NCBI GenBank assembly: GCA_964577615.1
Contig: CAZNZW010000027.1
Coordinates: 1 to 43,135 of the forward strand
DNA: 43,135 bases
Reading direction: 5' to 3'
Origin: QNYZ01 sp964577615
GTDB taxonomy: Bacteria > Desulfobacterota > Desulfobacteria > Desulfobacterales > QNYZ01
Part shown: positions 7,940-15,808 of the stretch, in pieces
How positions within the stretch are numbered: the stretch's first letter is position 1
Layout of the letters: each line of letters opens with the position of its first letter
Position numbers and translations under genes: made by a program
The notes under the pieces: model-generated
Seen by the model: only the letters and a program-made list of their open reading frames with translations
What the model was told of the DNA's origin: nothing
Database searches by the model: none

Positions 7940-9740
7940 CAGCTTCTCCTTGCGTTTCGGGGGTGGGGAGACCGGTGGTGGCGGGATTGACGGGAAGCAG
8001 CAAGGTCACCCGGCACCCTGTTTCCCCGTCCGGCACCGGACTGTCGATCCGGACCTGTCCACCGTGGGCTGCAACGATTTTGCCGACAATGGCCAGCCCC
8101 AGCCCGGTGCCCCCGGCCCGGGTCGTATAGTATGGATCGAAAATCCGGTCGGCCTCGGTCCTGGCGATTCCCCCGCCATTGTCCTCGACCCATATCCGCA
8201 GCTGCCGCTCTTCCGGCAGGTGCCGGGCGCCGATGCGGATAACGCCGCCATTGTCTACAGCATGGACGGAATTGAGAATAAGATTGAGCAGGGTCTGTAC
8301 CATTTTGTTTCTGTCCAGCAGCACTGGCGGCCCTGCGTCGGCCGGGTTGAGTTTGACGGTAATGTCTTTTTCCCGGGTATCGGGCCGGGTGAGCGTGACA
8401 ACATGGCTGAGCAAAGCCGCGATGTCGGTGGCCGTTTTTTCAAGGGACATGGGGCGGGCCAGGTCAAGCAGATGGGTGACCACCTTGTTGATCCGGTCAA
8501 TCTCTTCGACCATGACCCCGGCCGCTTCCATTTCCCGGGGCCGGTCCTGGAGTCTGTGATGCAGAAAACGGGCAAATCCCCGGATCGAGCTCAGCGGGTT
8601 GCGGATTTCATGGGCGACACCGGCGGCCAGCGTCCCCACGGCGGCCAGTTTTTCAGCGCGGATCACCTTGCTTTCCAGCGCCCGGATGCGGGTCAGATCC
8701 CTGAACACGATCACGGCCCCTTCCTGGTCGGTCCCCTTGAGGGGCGAGGCCGTGATCCCAAGCACCATATCATCGCCGTCCGGGCGTGGCAGCCGGACTT
8801 CGCGGTGAGTGACCGGCCGACCATCGACCAGGGTCGCATCAATACCGACCGCCGTCAGATCGATGATATCCTTCAAATTACGGTGGGAAGGGCCGGATTT
8901 ATCCAGTCCGAGCATATCCCGGGCCTGCCGGTTGGAATAGACAATATCGCCCCGGCGGTTGATGCTCACAAGGCCGTCGGCCATGCTGTTGGTCACCAGA
9001 TGGCTGAAATCCTGTGATTGTTTGAGGTGGCGTTTGGTAATATAGTAGTTTTGGATCACAAAAAGAAAAAATATTGCGCTGGAACCCAGTGCCAGCAGAA
9101 TGCCGCCCATCAGAAACGCATGGCGCAGATCGGCCCGCCGGCCGGCTTCGTAGCTGTCCATTTTAAGTCCGATGACCACCAGGCTGCCGGCACGGAGGTC
9201 GCCGGCCATGTGCCGGCGCATCATCTTCTGCATCCGGGCCGGCATCCGGCTGTCCATCGGCATCATACGCATCATTCTCTGTGGCGGGCGGGGCGTAAAC
9301 GGCTTGGCCATTTCGTAGATGCGGGTGCCGTCCGGCTCTTTTTTGATCCGGGCCAAAATGGTGTCGCCCTTGAGGCGGGTGTGCCAGTCGGCAGGAATCT
9401 CCGGCGGCGCAGAGCGGCTGCCGGCCACGATGGCGTCCCGGTCGCCGAGGATATAAAAATAGGCGATATTCGGATCGCCGGCCAGGGCCGTGACCAGATG
9501 GGTGATATCCGCCTGCCCCATGCCGTGCATCATCATCCCCGAACGGGCGCCGGTTTCGATCGATTTCAGGATCACGCGGCCCAGGCGGTGGACCGACGTC
9601 AAGGCATTGTTTTCTTCCCGCTGGAGGTTCCGGTAGGTGGAAACAACGATAACCGCCAGAAGAACCAGGACCATGGCGATGATTGTCAGGGCCGGTTTAT
9701 AAAGGGTGCCGGTGTTGGCGTGTGATTTCATCGTGTCCAT
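7914..9740 (-). CDS. Membrane sensor histidine kinase with Met-rich periplasmic loop (ZraS-like)
   Basis: A 608-residue sensor kinase. Transmembrane helices at about 16-35 and 209-230 enclose a ~170-residue periplasmic sensor domain; a PAS domain (about 245-340), HisKA with phosphoacceptor H377 (GVAHEIRNPLSS) and a HATPase domain (DNGGG, GTGLGL) follow. The periplasmic loop holds ten methionines between residues 156 and 178 (RMMRMMPMDSRM continuing to RRHM) plus MMMHGM at 69-74. Such Met/His clusters in known proteins bind soft metals such as Cu(I) or Ag(I), so the signal may be a metal; this is inference. Overall layout resembles the zinc-responsive ZraS. The gene overlaps its regulator by 26 bases, and a promoter with perfect TATAAT lies upstream. 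Confidence 0.93.
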   Translation of the reverse strand: MDTMKSHANTGTLYKPALTIIAMVLVLLAVIVVSTYRNLQREENNALTSVHRLGRVILKSIETGARSGMMMHGMGQADITHLVTALAGDPNIAYFYILGDRDAIVAGSRSAPPEIPADWHTRLKGDTILARIKKEPDGTRIYEMAKPFTPRPPQRMMRMMPMDSRMPARMQKMMRRHMAGDLRAGSLVVIGLKMDSYEAGRRADLRHAFLMGGILLALGSSAIFFLFVIQNYYITKRHLKQSQDFSHLVTNSMADGLVSINRRGDIVYSNRQARDMLGLDKSGPSHRNLKDIIDLTAVGIDATLVDGRPVTHREVRLPRPDGDDMVLGITASPLKGTDQEGAVIVFRDLTRIRALESKVIRAEKLAAVGTLAAGVAHEIRNPLSSIRGFARFLHHRLQDRPREMEAAGVMVEEIDRINKVVTHLLDLARPMSLEKTATDIAALLSHVVTLTRPDTREKDITVKLNPADAGPPVLLDRNKMVQTLLNLILNSVHAVDNGGVIRIGARHLPEERQLRIWVEDNGGGIARTEADRIFDPYYTTRAGGTGLGLAIVGKIVAAHGGQVRIDSPVPDGETGCRVTLLLPVNPATTGLPTPETQGEADVAADTRR

Positions 9741-9808
9741 TTCCCAGACAAGGATGACGCCTCGGGCCGATCGTGGTCGTTTGCCTGCCCGGGCCGCCGG
9801 AAGGGACT

Positions 9809-9838
9809 ATTATATGCGTAATATTTGCGCAGTTACAA
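9809..9838 (-). promoter_or_regulatory. Promoter of the two-component operon with an internal inverted repeat
   Basis: Minus-strand TTGTAA (9838-9833), an 18-base spacer and a perfect TATAAT (9814-9809). The spacer contains the inverted repeat TGCGTAA-TAT-TTGCGCA (9815-9831, one mismatch), placed where a repressor would block polymerase. Confidence 0.6.
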
Positions 9839-9915
9839 GCTAAATCCGACGGGTCGGGCGGGTTTTCCTTCTTCCCAACGGGTGGGAATCGTGGTACGAA
9901 TTGCGGCCACAATCG

Positions 9916-10737
9916 ATGTTCAACAAGGATATGTCTCCGATGGTCCCGTTTGATCAATTTCCCGCGTCTGAAAAAAAGCGAATCCGGTTTGTTTTGACCG
10001 ACATCGACGATACCCTGACCCTTGACGGCCGGTTGCCGGCCGTATCCCTGGCTGCCATGGAGCGGCTGGCGGCGGCGGGCATGATCATTATTCCGGTTAC
10101 CGGCCGGCCGGCCGGCTGGTGCGATCATATTGCCCGGATGTGGCCCGTGGCCGCGGTGGTGGGGGAAAACGGCGCGTTTTATTTCCGTTACGATGATAAA
10201 CAGAAAAAAATGATCCGACGCTACTGGCGGTCCGCCGCCCGGCGCGCCGAAGACCGGGAAAAACTCGACGTCCTGCAAAAAACAATACTGGAAGCGGTGC
10301 CCGGCTGCCGGGTATCGGCCGACCAGGCGTACCGGGAGGCCGATCTGGCGATTGATTTCTGCGAGGATGTGCCGCCATTGCCCCGGTCGGCCGTTGATCG
10401 GATCGTGGCCCTTTTTCACCAGGCCGGTGCCCGGGCCAAGGTCAGTTCAATCCACGTTAATGGCTGGTTCGGCGGATATGACAAACTGTCGATGGCCCGG
10501 CGGTTATTTGAAGATCTCTACCGGATCGATACCGCCCGGCTGGCCGCCGAGGCAATCTATGTCGGCGATTCCCCCAACGACGCCCCGATGTTTGCCGCCT
10601 TTCCCCACGGGGTAGGGGTGGCCAATATTCATCCGTTTATCGATCAAATGTCCCATATCCCGGCGTGGATAACCAGACACCGGGGCGGCCGCGGGTTTGC
10701 CGAAATGGTGGACGGACTGCTGGGTGCCGGCCGGTGA
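9916..10737 (+). CDS. HAD-superfamily phosphatase, Cof/MPGP-like
   Basis: A ~273-residue HAD phosphohydrolase. Motif I is TDIDDTLTLDG (two catalytic aspartates), motif II the threonine in PVTGRP, and motif IV YVGDSPNDAPMF, which together with the large cap inserted after motif II places it in the IIB class with sucrose-phosphate and mannosyl-3-phosphoglycerate phosphatases and Cof proteins. The substrate is unknown. The start is uncertain: in-frame ATGs lie at 9916, 9931 and 9940 and a TTG at 9901. AAGGA sits at 9925-9929, which favours 9940 over 9931; the catalytic motif begins well after all of them. It stands alone between the divergent kinase and the transporter. Confidence 0.85.
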   Translation: MFNKDMSPMVPFDQFPASEKKRIRFVLTDIDDTLTLDGRLPAVSLAAMERLAAAGMIIIPVTGRPAGWCDHIARMWPVAAVVGENGAFYFRYDDKQKKMIRRYWRSAARRAEDREKLDVLQKTILEAVPGCRVSADQAYREADLAIDFCEDVPPLPRSAVDRIVALFHQAGARAKVSSIHVNGWFGGYDKLSMARRLFEDLYRIDTARLAAEAIYVGDSPNDAPMFAAFPHGVGVANIHPFIDQMSHIPAWITRHRGGRGFAEMVDGLLGAGR

Positions 10738-10930
10738 GTATGGACCTTTTTTTCGTCGCCTGCCGTTGTCAGAGGGCCGCATTAAGCGACACAATATCGA
10801 ATAACTACCGGGTATCACAGCCGGCTGTGGATTGACATCACCGGCCCGGACATGCCACATTGGATGGGTATCCAGACCCTGCCTGCCGACTGCCGGAAAA
10901 GACGGCGTTAATCAAAAAGGAGGACAGATA

Positions 10931-11971
10931 ATGAAAAAGAAACGATTGATTCAACATGCGGCAATCTTGAGTATTGGCACGCTCCTGATCGTGGCCCTGC
11001 TTTGCGGCCTTACCGTGGCCACTGTTTCGGCCGAATGTAAAAACCGGGGAGATCTTGACGTGCGTTATTGCGATGAGAATGGCGACCTGGTGGCCGATCC
11101 ACCGCAGGATGCCAGCCAGTATCTGGATCCGTCTGTGCTGGTTTTTTCGTACACGCCGGTGGAGGACCCGTCGGTATACGAGAATGTCTTCACCGAATTT
11201 ATGGCCTACCTGTCCAAGAAAACGGGCAAAAGAGTCAAATGGTACGGCGCCGAATCGTATGCGGCCCAGGTGGAGGCCATGCGGTCGGGACGGCTGCACA
11301 TTGCCGGTATTTCCACCGGACCAACCTGTTTTGGCGTTAATCTGGCCGGATATGTCCCCTTTGCCATCATGAGCGGCCCCAAGGGATACGGCTATAAGCT
11401 GCAGGTGATCACCCGTAAGGACAGCGGCATTACAAAAATGACGGACCTTAAAGGTAAAAAAATCGCGCATGTGACCCCGTCATCCAACTCGGGCAACCAG
11501 GCTCCCCGCGCCCTGTTCAAGGATCTGGGCGTTATTCCAGATGAGGATTACAAGGTGATTTACTCGGGTAAACACGACAATTCGATCCTTGGCGTGGCCA
11601 ACGGTGATTATGACGCCGCACCGGTCGCGTCCAGTGTCCTCGACCGGATGGCCGAAAAAGGTGTTGTCAACAAGGATGATCTGCGGATTATCTGGGAATC
11701 GGATCCCTTCCCGACCACGTCCTACGGGTATGTCTACAATCTTAAACCGGAACTGGCCAAGAAGATCGTAGACGCCTTCTTGACCTTCGACTGGACCGGG
11801 ACAGCGCTGGAAAAGGAATTCAAGGCCAACGCATTCAACAAATTTATTCCCATTACTTACAAAGACCAGTGGGCGGTCATCCGAACGATTCAAAAGTTTA
11901 ATAATATCGTTTACAGCCAGGATGCGCTTAAAAAACTTAAAGTTAAAAAGAAAAAAAAGAAGAAAAAATAA
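10931..11971 (+). CDS. phnD: PhnD-type phosphonate/phosphite ABC transporter binding protein
   Basis: A periplasmic binding protein of the phosphate/phosphite/phosphonate family, 346 residues from the ATG at 10931, which has AAGGAGG seven bases upstream. The signal peptide is MKKKRLIQHAAILSIGTLLI and onward, ending near VSA. Family landmarks are the SYTPVEDPSVYENVF start of the mature domain, VEAMRSGRLHIAGISTGPT and THVTPSSNSGNQAPR-like ligand-binding loops (here AHVTPSSNSGNQAP). The ligand could be phosphonate, phosphite or another oxyanion. The protein ends oddly in KKLKVKKKKKKKK, eight lysines at the very C-terminus. A stable stem-loop separates it from phnC, which commonly keeps binding-protein expression above that of the membrane parts. 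No C-P lyase or ptx genes accompany it. Confidence 0.9.
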   Translation: MKKKRLIQHAAILSIGTLLIVALLCGLTVATVSAECKNRGDLDVRYCDENGDLVADPPQDASQYLDPSVLVFSYTPVEDPSVYENVFTEFMAYLSKKTGKRVKWYGAESYAAQVEAMRSGRLHIAGISTGPTCFGVNLAGYVPFAIMSGPKGYGYKLQVITRKDSGITKMTDLKGKKIAHVTPSSNSGNQAPRALFKDLGVIPDEDYKVIYSGKHDNSILGVANGDYDAAPVASSVLDRMAEKGVVNKDDLRIIWESDPFPTTSYGYVYNLKPELAKKIVDAFLTFDWTGTALEKEFKANAFNKFIPITYKDQWAVIRTIQKFNNIVYSQDALKKLKVKKKKKKKK

Positions 11972-11994
11972 TTGCGTCGATGGAATGCGTTTCC

Positions 11995-12031
11995 GGGATT
12001 GCCGCCGGTATATCAAACCGGTGGTGGTCCC
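11995..12031 (+). promoter_or_regulatory. Long stem-loop between phnD and phnC (attenuator or mRNA stabiliser)
   Basis: GGGATTGCCGCCGGT (11995-12009) pairs along its full 15 bases with ACCGGTGGTGGTCCC (12017-12031), with four G-U pairs and a 7-base loop. The tail GTGATTTTGTC is only weakly T-rich, so partial termination or 3'-end protection of phnD mRNA is more likely than full termination. Confidence 0.6.
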
Positions 12032-12064
12032 GTGATTTTGTCAACCCATGAATAACAATATGCC

Positions 12065-12904
12065 ATGCTGACCATTACCGATCTGAATAAAATCTATCCA
12101 ACGGGCGCAAAAGCGCTGAACAGCGTCAGTTTTACCGTTGATCAGCCCCAGGTGATTGCCATCATCGGGCCGTCCGGCGCCGGCAAGAGTACATTGATCC
12201 GCTGCATCAACCGGCTGGTGGAGCCCACATCGGGCAAAATCATACTGGATGAAACAGACGTCATCTCACTGAACCGCCGGGAGCTGCGGAAAATCCGGCG
12301 TCGAATGGGGATGATTTTTCAGGAATACAACCTGGTGGACCGGTTGACGGTCATGGAAAATCTTTTATCCGGCCGACTGGGATATGTATCTTTCTGGCGG
12401 GCGTATCGGCGCAAATTTCCACCCGAAGATGTTACGGCGGCGTTCGGTCTTCTGGATCGCGTCGGGCTCAAGGGCTACCAGGATACCCGGGCCGATGCAC
12501 TGTCCGGAGGCCAGCGCCAGCGGGTCGGCATTGCCCGGGCGCTGATGCAGGCGCCGGATCTTCTGCTGGTTGATGAGCCCACGGCCAGTCTGGACCCGAA
12601 AACATCCCGCCAGATCATGCGGCTTCTCACCGAACTGGTCCGCGAGCGGGGCACCCCCGCCCTGATAAATATTCACGATGTGGCGCTGGCCCAGTCTTTT
12701 TCCGACCGCATCATCGGCCTGCGCGACGGCGCGATTGTTTTCGAAGGGACCACCGATGAGGTCACCGAAGATGTATTGACTCAGATTTACGGGGAAGAAG
12801 ACTGGAGCCTGACAATCCGGAAAAAAAAACAGGCGCCGTCGACGAGTCCGGGAAAACAACTGGCGGGGAAAGATAAAATTGTCCGTGAGGCCGTGACGGG
12901 ATGA
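12065..12904 (+). CDS. phnC: PhnC-type ABC transporter ATPase
   Basis: The 279-residue ATP-hydrolysing subunit of the phosphonate/phosphite-type importer. Walker A GPSGAGKS spans residues 35-42, the Q-loop is in MIFQEYNLVDRLTV, the ABC signature LSGGQ is at 146-150, and Walker B LLLVDEP ends at D170-E171; the switch histidine is in NIHDVALA. Length is slightly above the usual ~250 because of a basic tail (IRKKKQAPSTS and onward). No clear Shine-Dalgarno precedes the ATG. The stop overlaps the first permease gene by four bases (ATGA), showing tight coupling. Confidence 0.94.
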   Translation: MLTITDLNKIYPTGAKALNSVSFTVDQPQVIAIIGPSGAGKSTLIRCINRLVEPTSGKIILDETDVISLNRRELRKIRRRMGMIFQEYNLVDRLTVMENLLSGRLGYVSFWRAYRRKFPPEDVTAAFGLLDRVGLKGYQDTRADALSGGQRQRVGIARALMQAPDLLLVDEPTASLDPKTSRQIMRLLTELVRERGTPALINIHDVALAQSFSDRIIGLRDGAIVFEGTTDEVTEDVLTQIYGEEDWSLTIRKKKQAPSTSPGKQLAGKDKIVREAVTG

Positions 12905-13713
12905 CCGGTATGACCGAAACAACGACTGCCGTGCCGCGATGGCACCGGATTCGAATGGTCCAGTCGCCGGCCGTGCGTTTTGGGCTGGCCATCGGTATAA
13001 TCATCTATTTATTCTGGTCGATCGGCTCTCTGGGAATCAACTGGACCCGTATTGCCACGGGGATTCCCCGGGCGATGAATATGTTTTCCCGGATGATTCC
13101 GCCCGATTTCAGCCGCTGGCAGCTGCTCACCAAAGGGGTCCTGGAAAGCGTCGAAATGGCCATTGCCGCCAGCTTCTTCGGAATGATCCTCGCCATTCCC
13201 CTGGGAATCTGCGGGGCGGTCAACCTGGTTCCCAAGCCGGTATATCTGACTGCCCGTGCCCTGATTGTTCTGTCACGGACGTTTCACGAGATCATTATAG
13301 CGATTTTCTTTGTTAAGATTTTCGGTTTCGGCCCGCTGGCCGGGGTGTTGACGCTCATCGTTGCCAGCACGAGTTTTATTTCCAAAATGATCGCCGAAGA
13401 TATTGAAAACCTGCCGCCCGGAAAACTGGAAGCGATCCGGGCGACCGGGGCCAGCTTCCCCAAGTTACTGATTTACTGCATTTCTCCCAGCACCCTGCCG
13501 CGCTATCTCGGCGTCTCCATCTATCGCCTGGATGCCAATGTCCGTCATTCTACAGTCGTGGGCATTGTGGGCGCCGGCGGCATCGGACAGGTGCTGGCGG
13601 CCACTTTCAGCCGGTACGATTATGATTTCAGTCTGGCGATTCTGTTGACGATTATTTCCCTGGTGTTTCTGGGCGAAATTCTATCCACCTGGGTACGGGG
13701 ATACCTGCGATGA
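12901..13713 (+). CDS. phnE: PhnE-type ABC transporter permease 1
   Basis: A 270-residue inner-membrane permease of the importer, with the BPD-transport fold. A first helix (FGLAIGIIIYLFWSIG) is followed by a cytoplasmic or periplasmic stretch and about five more helices. The ATPase-contact EAA loop reads EAIRATGASFPKLLIYC, and VVGIVGAGGIGQVL is the segment typical of PhnE proteins. It starts inside the phnC stop codon and its own stop overlaps the next permease, again by ATGA. With the second permease it should form a heterodimeric channel. Confidence 0.92.
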   Translation: MTGMTETTTAVPRWHRIRMVQSPAVRFGLAIGIIIYLFWSIGSLGINWTRIATGIPRAMNMFSRMIPPDFSRWQLLTKGVLESVEMAIAASFFGMILAIPLGICGAVNLVPKPVYLTARALIVLSRTFHEIIIAIFFVKIFGFGPLAGVLTLIVASTSFISKMIAEDIENLPPGKLEAIRATGASFPKLLIYCISPSTLPRYLGVSIYRLDANVRHSTVVGIVGAGGIGQVLAATFSRYDYDFSLAILLTIISLVFLGEILSTWVRGYLR

Positions 13714-14522
13714 ATATGACGGATTCCGGCGCACGCTATCCCGATATCTGGCGACGGTTTACACCGCGTCAGACATTGACCCGGTATTTATGGATGCTGG
13801 CGATCGCCGCTATCACGGCCTGGTCCGTCCGTAAACTCGATATTCCCTGGTTTTATTTTCTGGACGCCCATGTTCAAGTCAAGGATCTGGCCATCCGCAT
13901 GTGGCCCCCCGATTTTGACTATCTCGACACCCTCCTCGGCCCGCTGATTGAAACCATCCACATTGCGACCCTGGGAACAATCATCACCATTCTGCTTGCC
14001 TTTCCCGTGGCGTTTCTGGCTGCGCGCAATACGACTTTTAACAGCGTCACCTGGTTTATCGGCCGGTTCATCCTGGTGGCGTCCCGGTCGGTAAACACCG
14101 TTGTCTGGGGACTTTTGTTCGTCGCGATTTTCGGCCCCGGCCCCCTGGCCGGTATCTGGGCGATTGCCTTCCGGTCCATCGGGTTCATGGGAAAGCTCGT
14201 GGCCGAGGCGGTGGAAGAGATCGATGAAGGGGTGGTGGAAGCTGTTGAGGCCACCGGGGCGTCCCGCCTGCAGGTACTCTGGTACGGGATTCTGCCCCAG
14301 GTATTGCCCGTTATTTACGGAACCATTGTTTACCGCTGGGATATCAATATCCGCGAATCAACGGTGCTGGGATTTGTGGGCGCCGGCGGCATCGGCATTC
14401 TGCTCTATTCCTCCATCAATCAGTTCCAGTGGCAATCGGTGGCGCTGATTCTTCTGGCCGTTTTCGGCGTGGTCATCATCAGCGAATTCGTTTCCGCCGC
14501 TGTCCGGAAAAAAATCAGTTGA
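13710..14522 (+). CDS. phnE: PhnE-type ABC transporter permease 2
   Basis: Second 270-residue permease, homologous to the first but clearly diverged. The EAA loop is EAVEATGASRLQVLWYG and the PhnE-typical segment LGFVGAGGIGILL. Paired permeases occur in several phosphonate and phosphite importers. It is the last gene of the phnD-C-E-E unit; no transcription terminator is obvious behind it, but the next gene has its own promoter. Confidence 0.92.
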   Translation: MNMTDSGARYPDIWRRFTPRQTLTRYLWMLAIAAITAWSVRKLDIPWFYFLDAHVQVKDLAIRMWPPDFDYLDTLLGPLIETIHIATLGTIITILLAFPVAFLAARNTTFNSVTWFIGRFILVASRSVNTVVWGLLFVAIFGPGPLAGIWAIAFRSIGFMGKLVAEAVEEIDEGVVEAVEATGASRLQVLWYGILPQVLPVIYGTIVYRWDINIRESTVLGFVGAGGIGILLYSSINQFQWQSVALILLAVFGVVIISEFVSAAVRKKIS

Positions 14523-14602
14523 CAGAAGGGCATGTCGGCCGGATCGGTGACAGCCATTGTGTTAAAACCGGAATAACAAAGCATCCATGCGGGATTTTGG
14601 AC

Positions 14603-14630
14603 TTGATTTTCTTTCAGCGGATGCGATAAT
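14603..14630 (+). promoter_or_regulatory. Sigma70-type promoter of the aminotransferase unit
   Basis: TTGATT (14603-14608), a 16-base spacer and GATAAT (14625-14630), ending 63 bases before the ilvE start codon. Confidence 0.6.
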
Positions 14631-14692
14631 TGTTACAGAATAAAGGACAATTAAACCGCCTGTAAAAAAACGTCTTATCGAAGGAGTCGAAA

Positions 14693-15757
14693 ATGGCCAT
14701 TGCAATTCACCAAGCCGATCAACTCAAGCCACTGCCCGATCCGTCCAAACTCGGATTTGGTACGCTGTTTACCGATCACATGTTTAATATGGATTACAAT
14801 CCGGAGAAAGGCTGGCATGCCCCCCGCATCGAGCCATATGCCCCGATTGCAATGGATCCGTCCGCCATGGTCCTCCATTACGGGCAGGCCATTTTTGAAG
14901 GAATGAAGGCGTACCGCACGGCCGCCGGTGATATCCAGCTTTTTCGCCCCCGGGAAAATTTCAAGCGGCTTAACCGCTCCTGCCGGATGCTGTGTATCCC
15001 CGAAGTTGACGAAAAGGCCGTGCTTGACTCACTCAAGCAGCTGATATCAATTGAAAAAAAATGGGTGCCGGCGGCTGACGAAACCTCGCTGTATATTCGC
15101 CCCACGATCATTGCCATGGACCCGTATCTCGGCGTGCGGGCGTCGTTTACCTATCGGTTCTTCATCATTCTGTCGCCGGTGGGCGCGTACTACCCCGAAG
15201 GATTTGATCCAGTCAAAATATGGGTTTCCGACGACCATGTCCGGGCGGTAAAGGGCGGGGTGGGGGAAGCCAAGACCGCCGGCAATTACGCCGCCAGCCT
15301 GCTGGCCGGTGAAATTGCACACAAAAAAGGATATACCCAGGTGCTGTGGCTGGACGGCATCACCCGGAAAAACATCGAGGAAGTCGGATCGATGAATATC
15401 TTCTTTGTCATTGATGATGAACTGGTGACACCGGCGTTAAATGGCAGCATCCTGCCCGGTATTACCCGGGATTCCGTGCTGCAGCTGGCCCGCTCCTGGG
15501 GCATGAAAGTCACCGAGGGCCGGATCAGCATCGATGATGTCATATCCGCCAATACTGCCGGCCGGCTCCAGGAAATTTTCGGTTCAGGCACGGCCGCTGT
15601 TATTTCTCCCGTGGGAGAGCTGAAATACGGCGATCAGGTGATCACGGTTACCGACGGCAAAGTCGGACCCGTGGCCCGGAAATTCTACCAGACGATCACG
15701 GACATTCAATATGGCCGGATCGAAGATTCACCGGGGTGGATCGAGCCGGTTCCCTGA
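14693..15757 (+). CDS. ilvE: Branched-chain amino acid aminotransferase, class IV PLP
   Basis: IlvE exchanges the amino group between glutamate and the branched-chain 2-oxo acids, the last step of Val, Leu and Ile synthesis and the first of their breakdown. The 354-residue protein is of the longer BCAT type shared with eukaryotes. The PLP lysine is K194 in GVGEAKTAGNYA; HYGQAIFEGMKAYR, VLWLDG and EEVGSMNIFFV are family landmarks. GGAG precedes the ATG at 14693. It heads a probable three-gene unit with the UDPGP-family enzyme and the giant activase. Breakdown of valine gives isobutyryl-CoA, the substrate of IcmF elsewhere in this window; that link is inference. Confidence 0.95.
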   Translation: MAIAIHQADQLKPLPDPSKLGFGTLFTDHMFNMDYNPEKGWHAPRIEPYAPIAMDPSAMVLHYGQAIFEGMKAYRTAAGDIQLFRPRENFKRLNRSCRMLCIPEVDEKAVLDSLKQLISIEKKWVPAADETSLYIRPTIIAMDPYLGVRASFTYRFFIILSPVGAYYPEGFDPVKIWVSDDHVRAVKGGVGEAKTAGNYAASLLAGEIAHKKGYTQVLWLDGITRKNIEEVGSMNIFFVIDDELVTPALNGSILPGITRDSVLQLARSWGMKVTEGRISIDDVISANTAGRLQEIFGSGTAAVISPVGELKYGDQVITVTDGKVGPVARKFYQTITDIQYGRIEDSPGWIEPVP

Positions 15758-15808
15758 AACACGGCCGGATAGATTTTATTTCCATTTATTCAGATACAGG
15801 CATCTCCA

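Noticed and set aside
10832..10930. Upstream TTG start giving a longer PhnD
   Set aside because: The ATG at 10931 has an ideal AAGGAGG and begins a proper signal peptide; the longer version would bury it.
10738..10930. Riboswitch or terminator ahead of phnD
   Set aside because: A T7 run at 10746 lacks a good stem before it, and no known riboswitch core could be matched; TTGACA at 10832 lacks a fitting -10.
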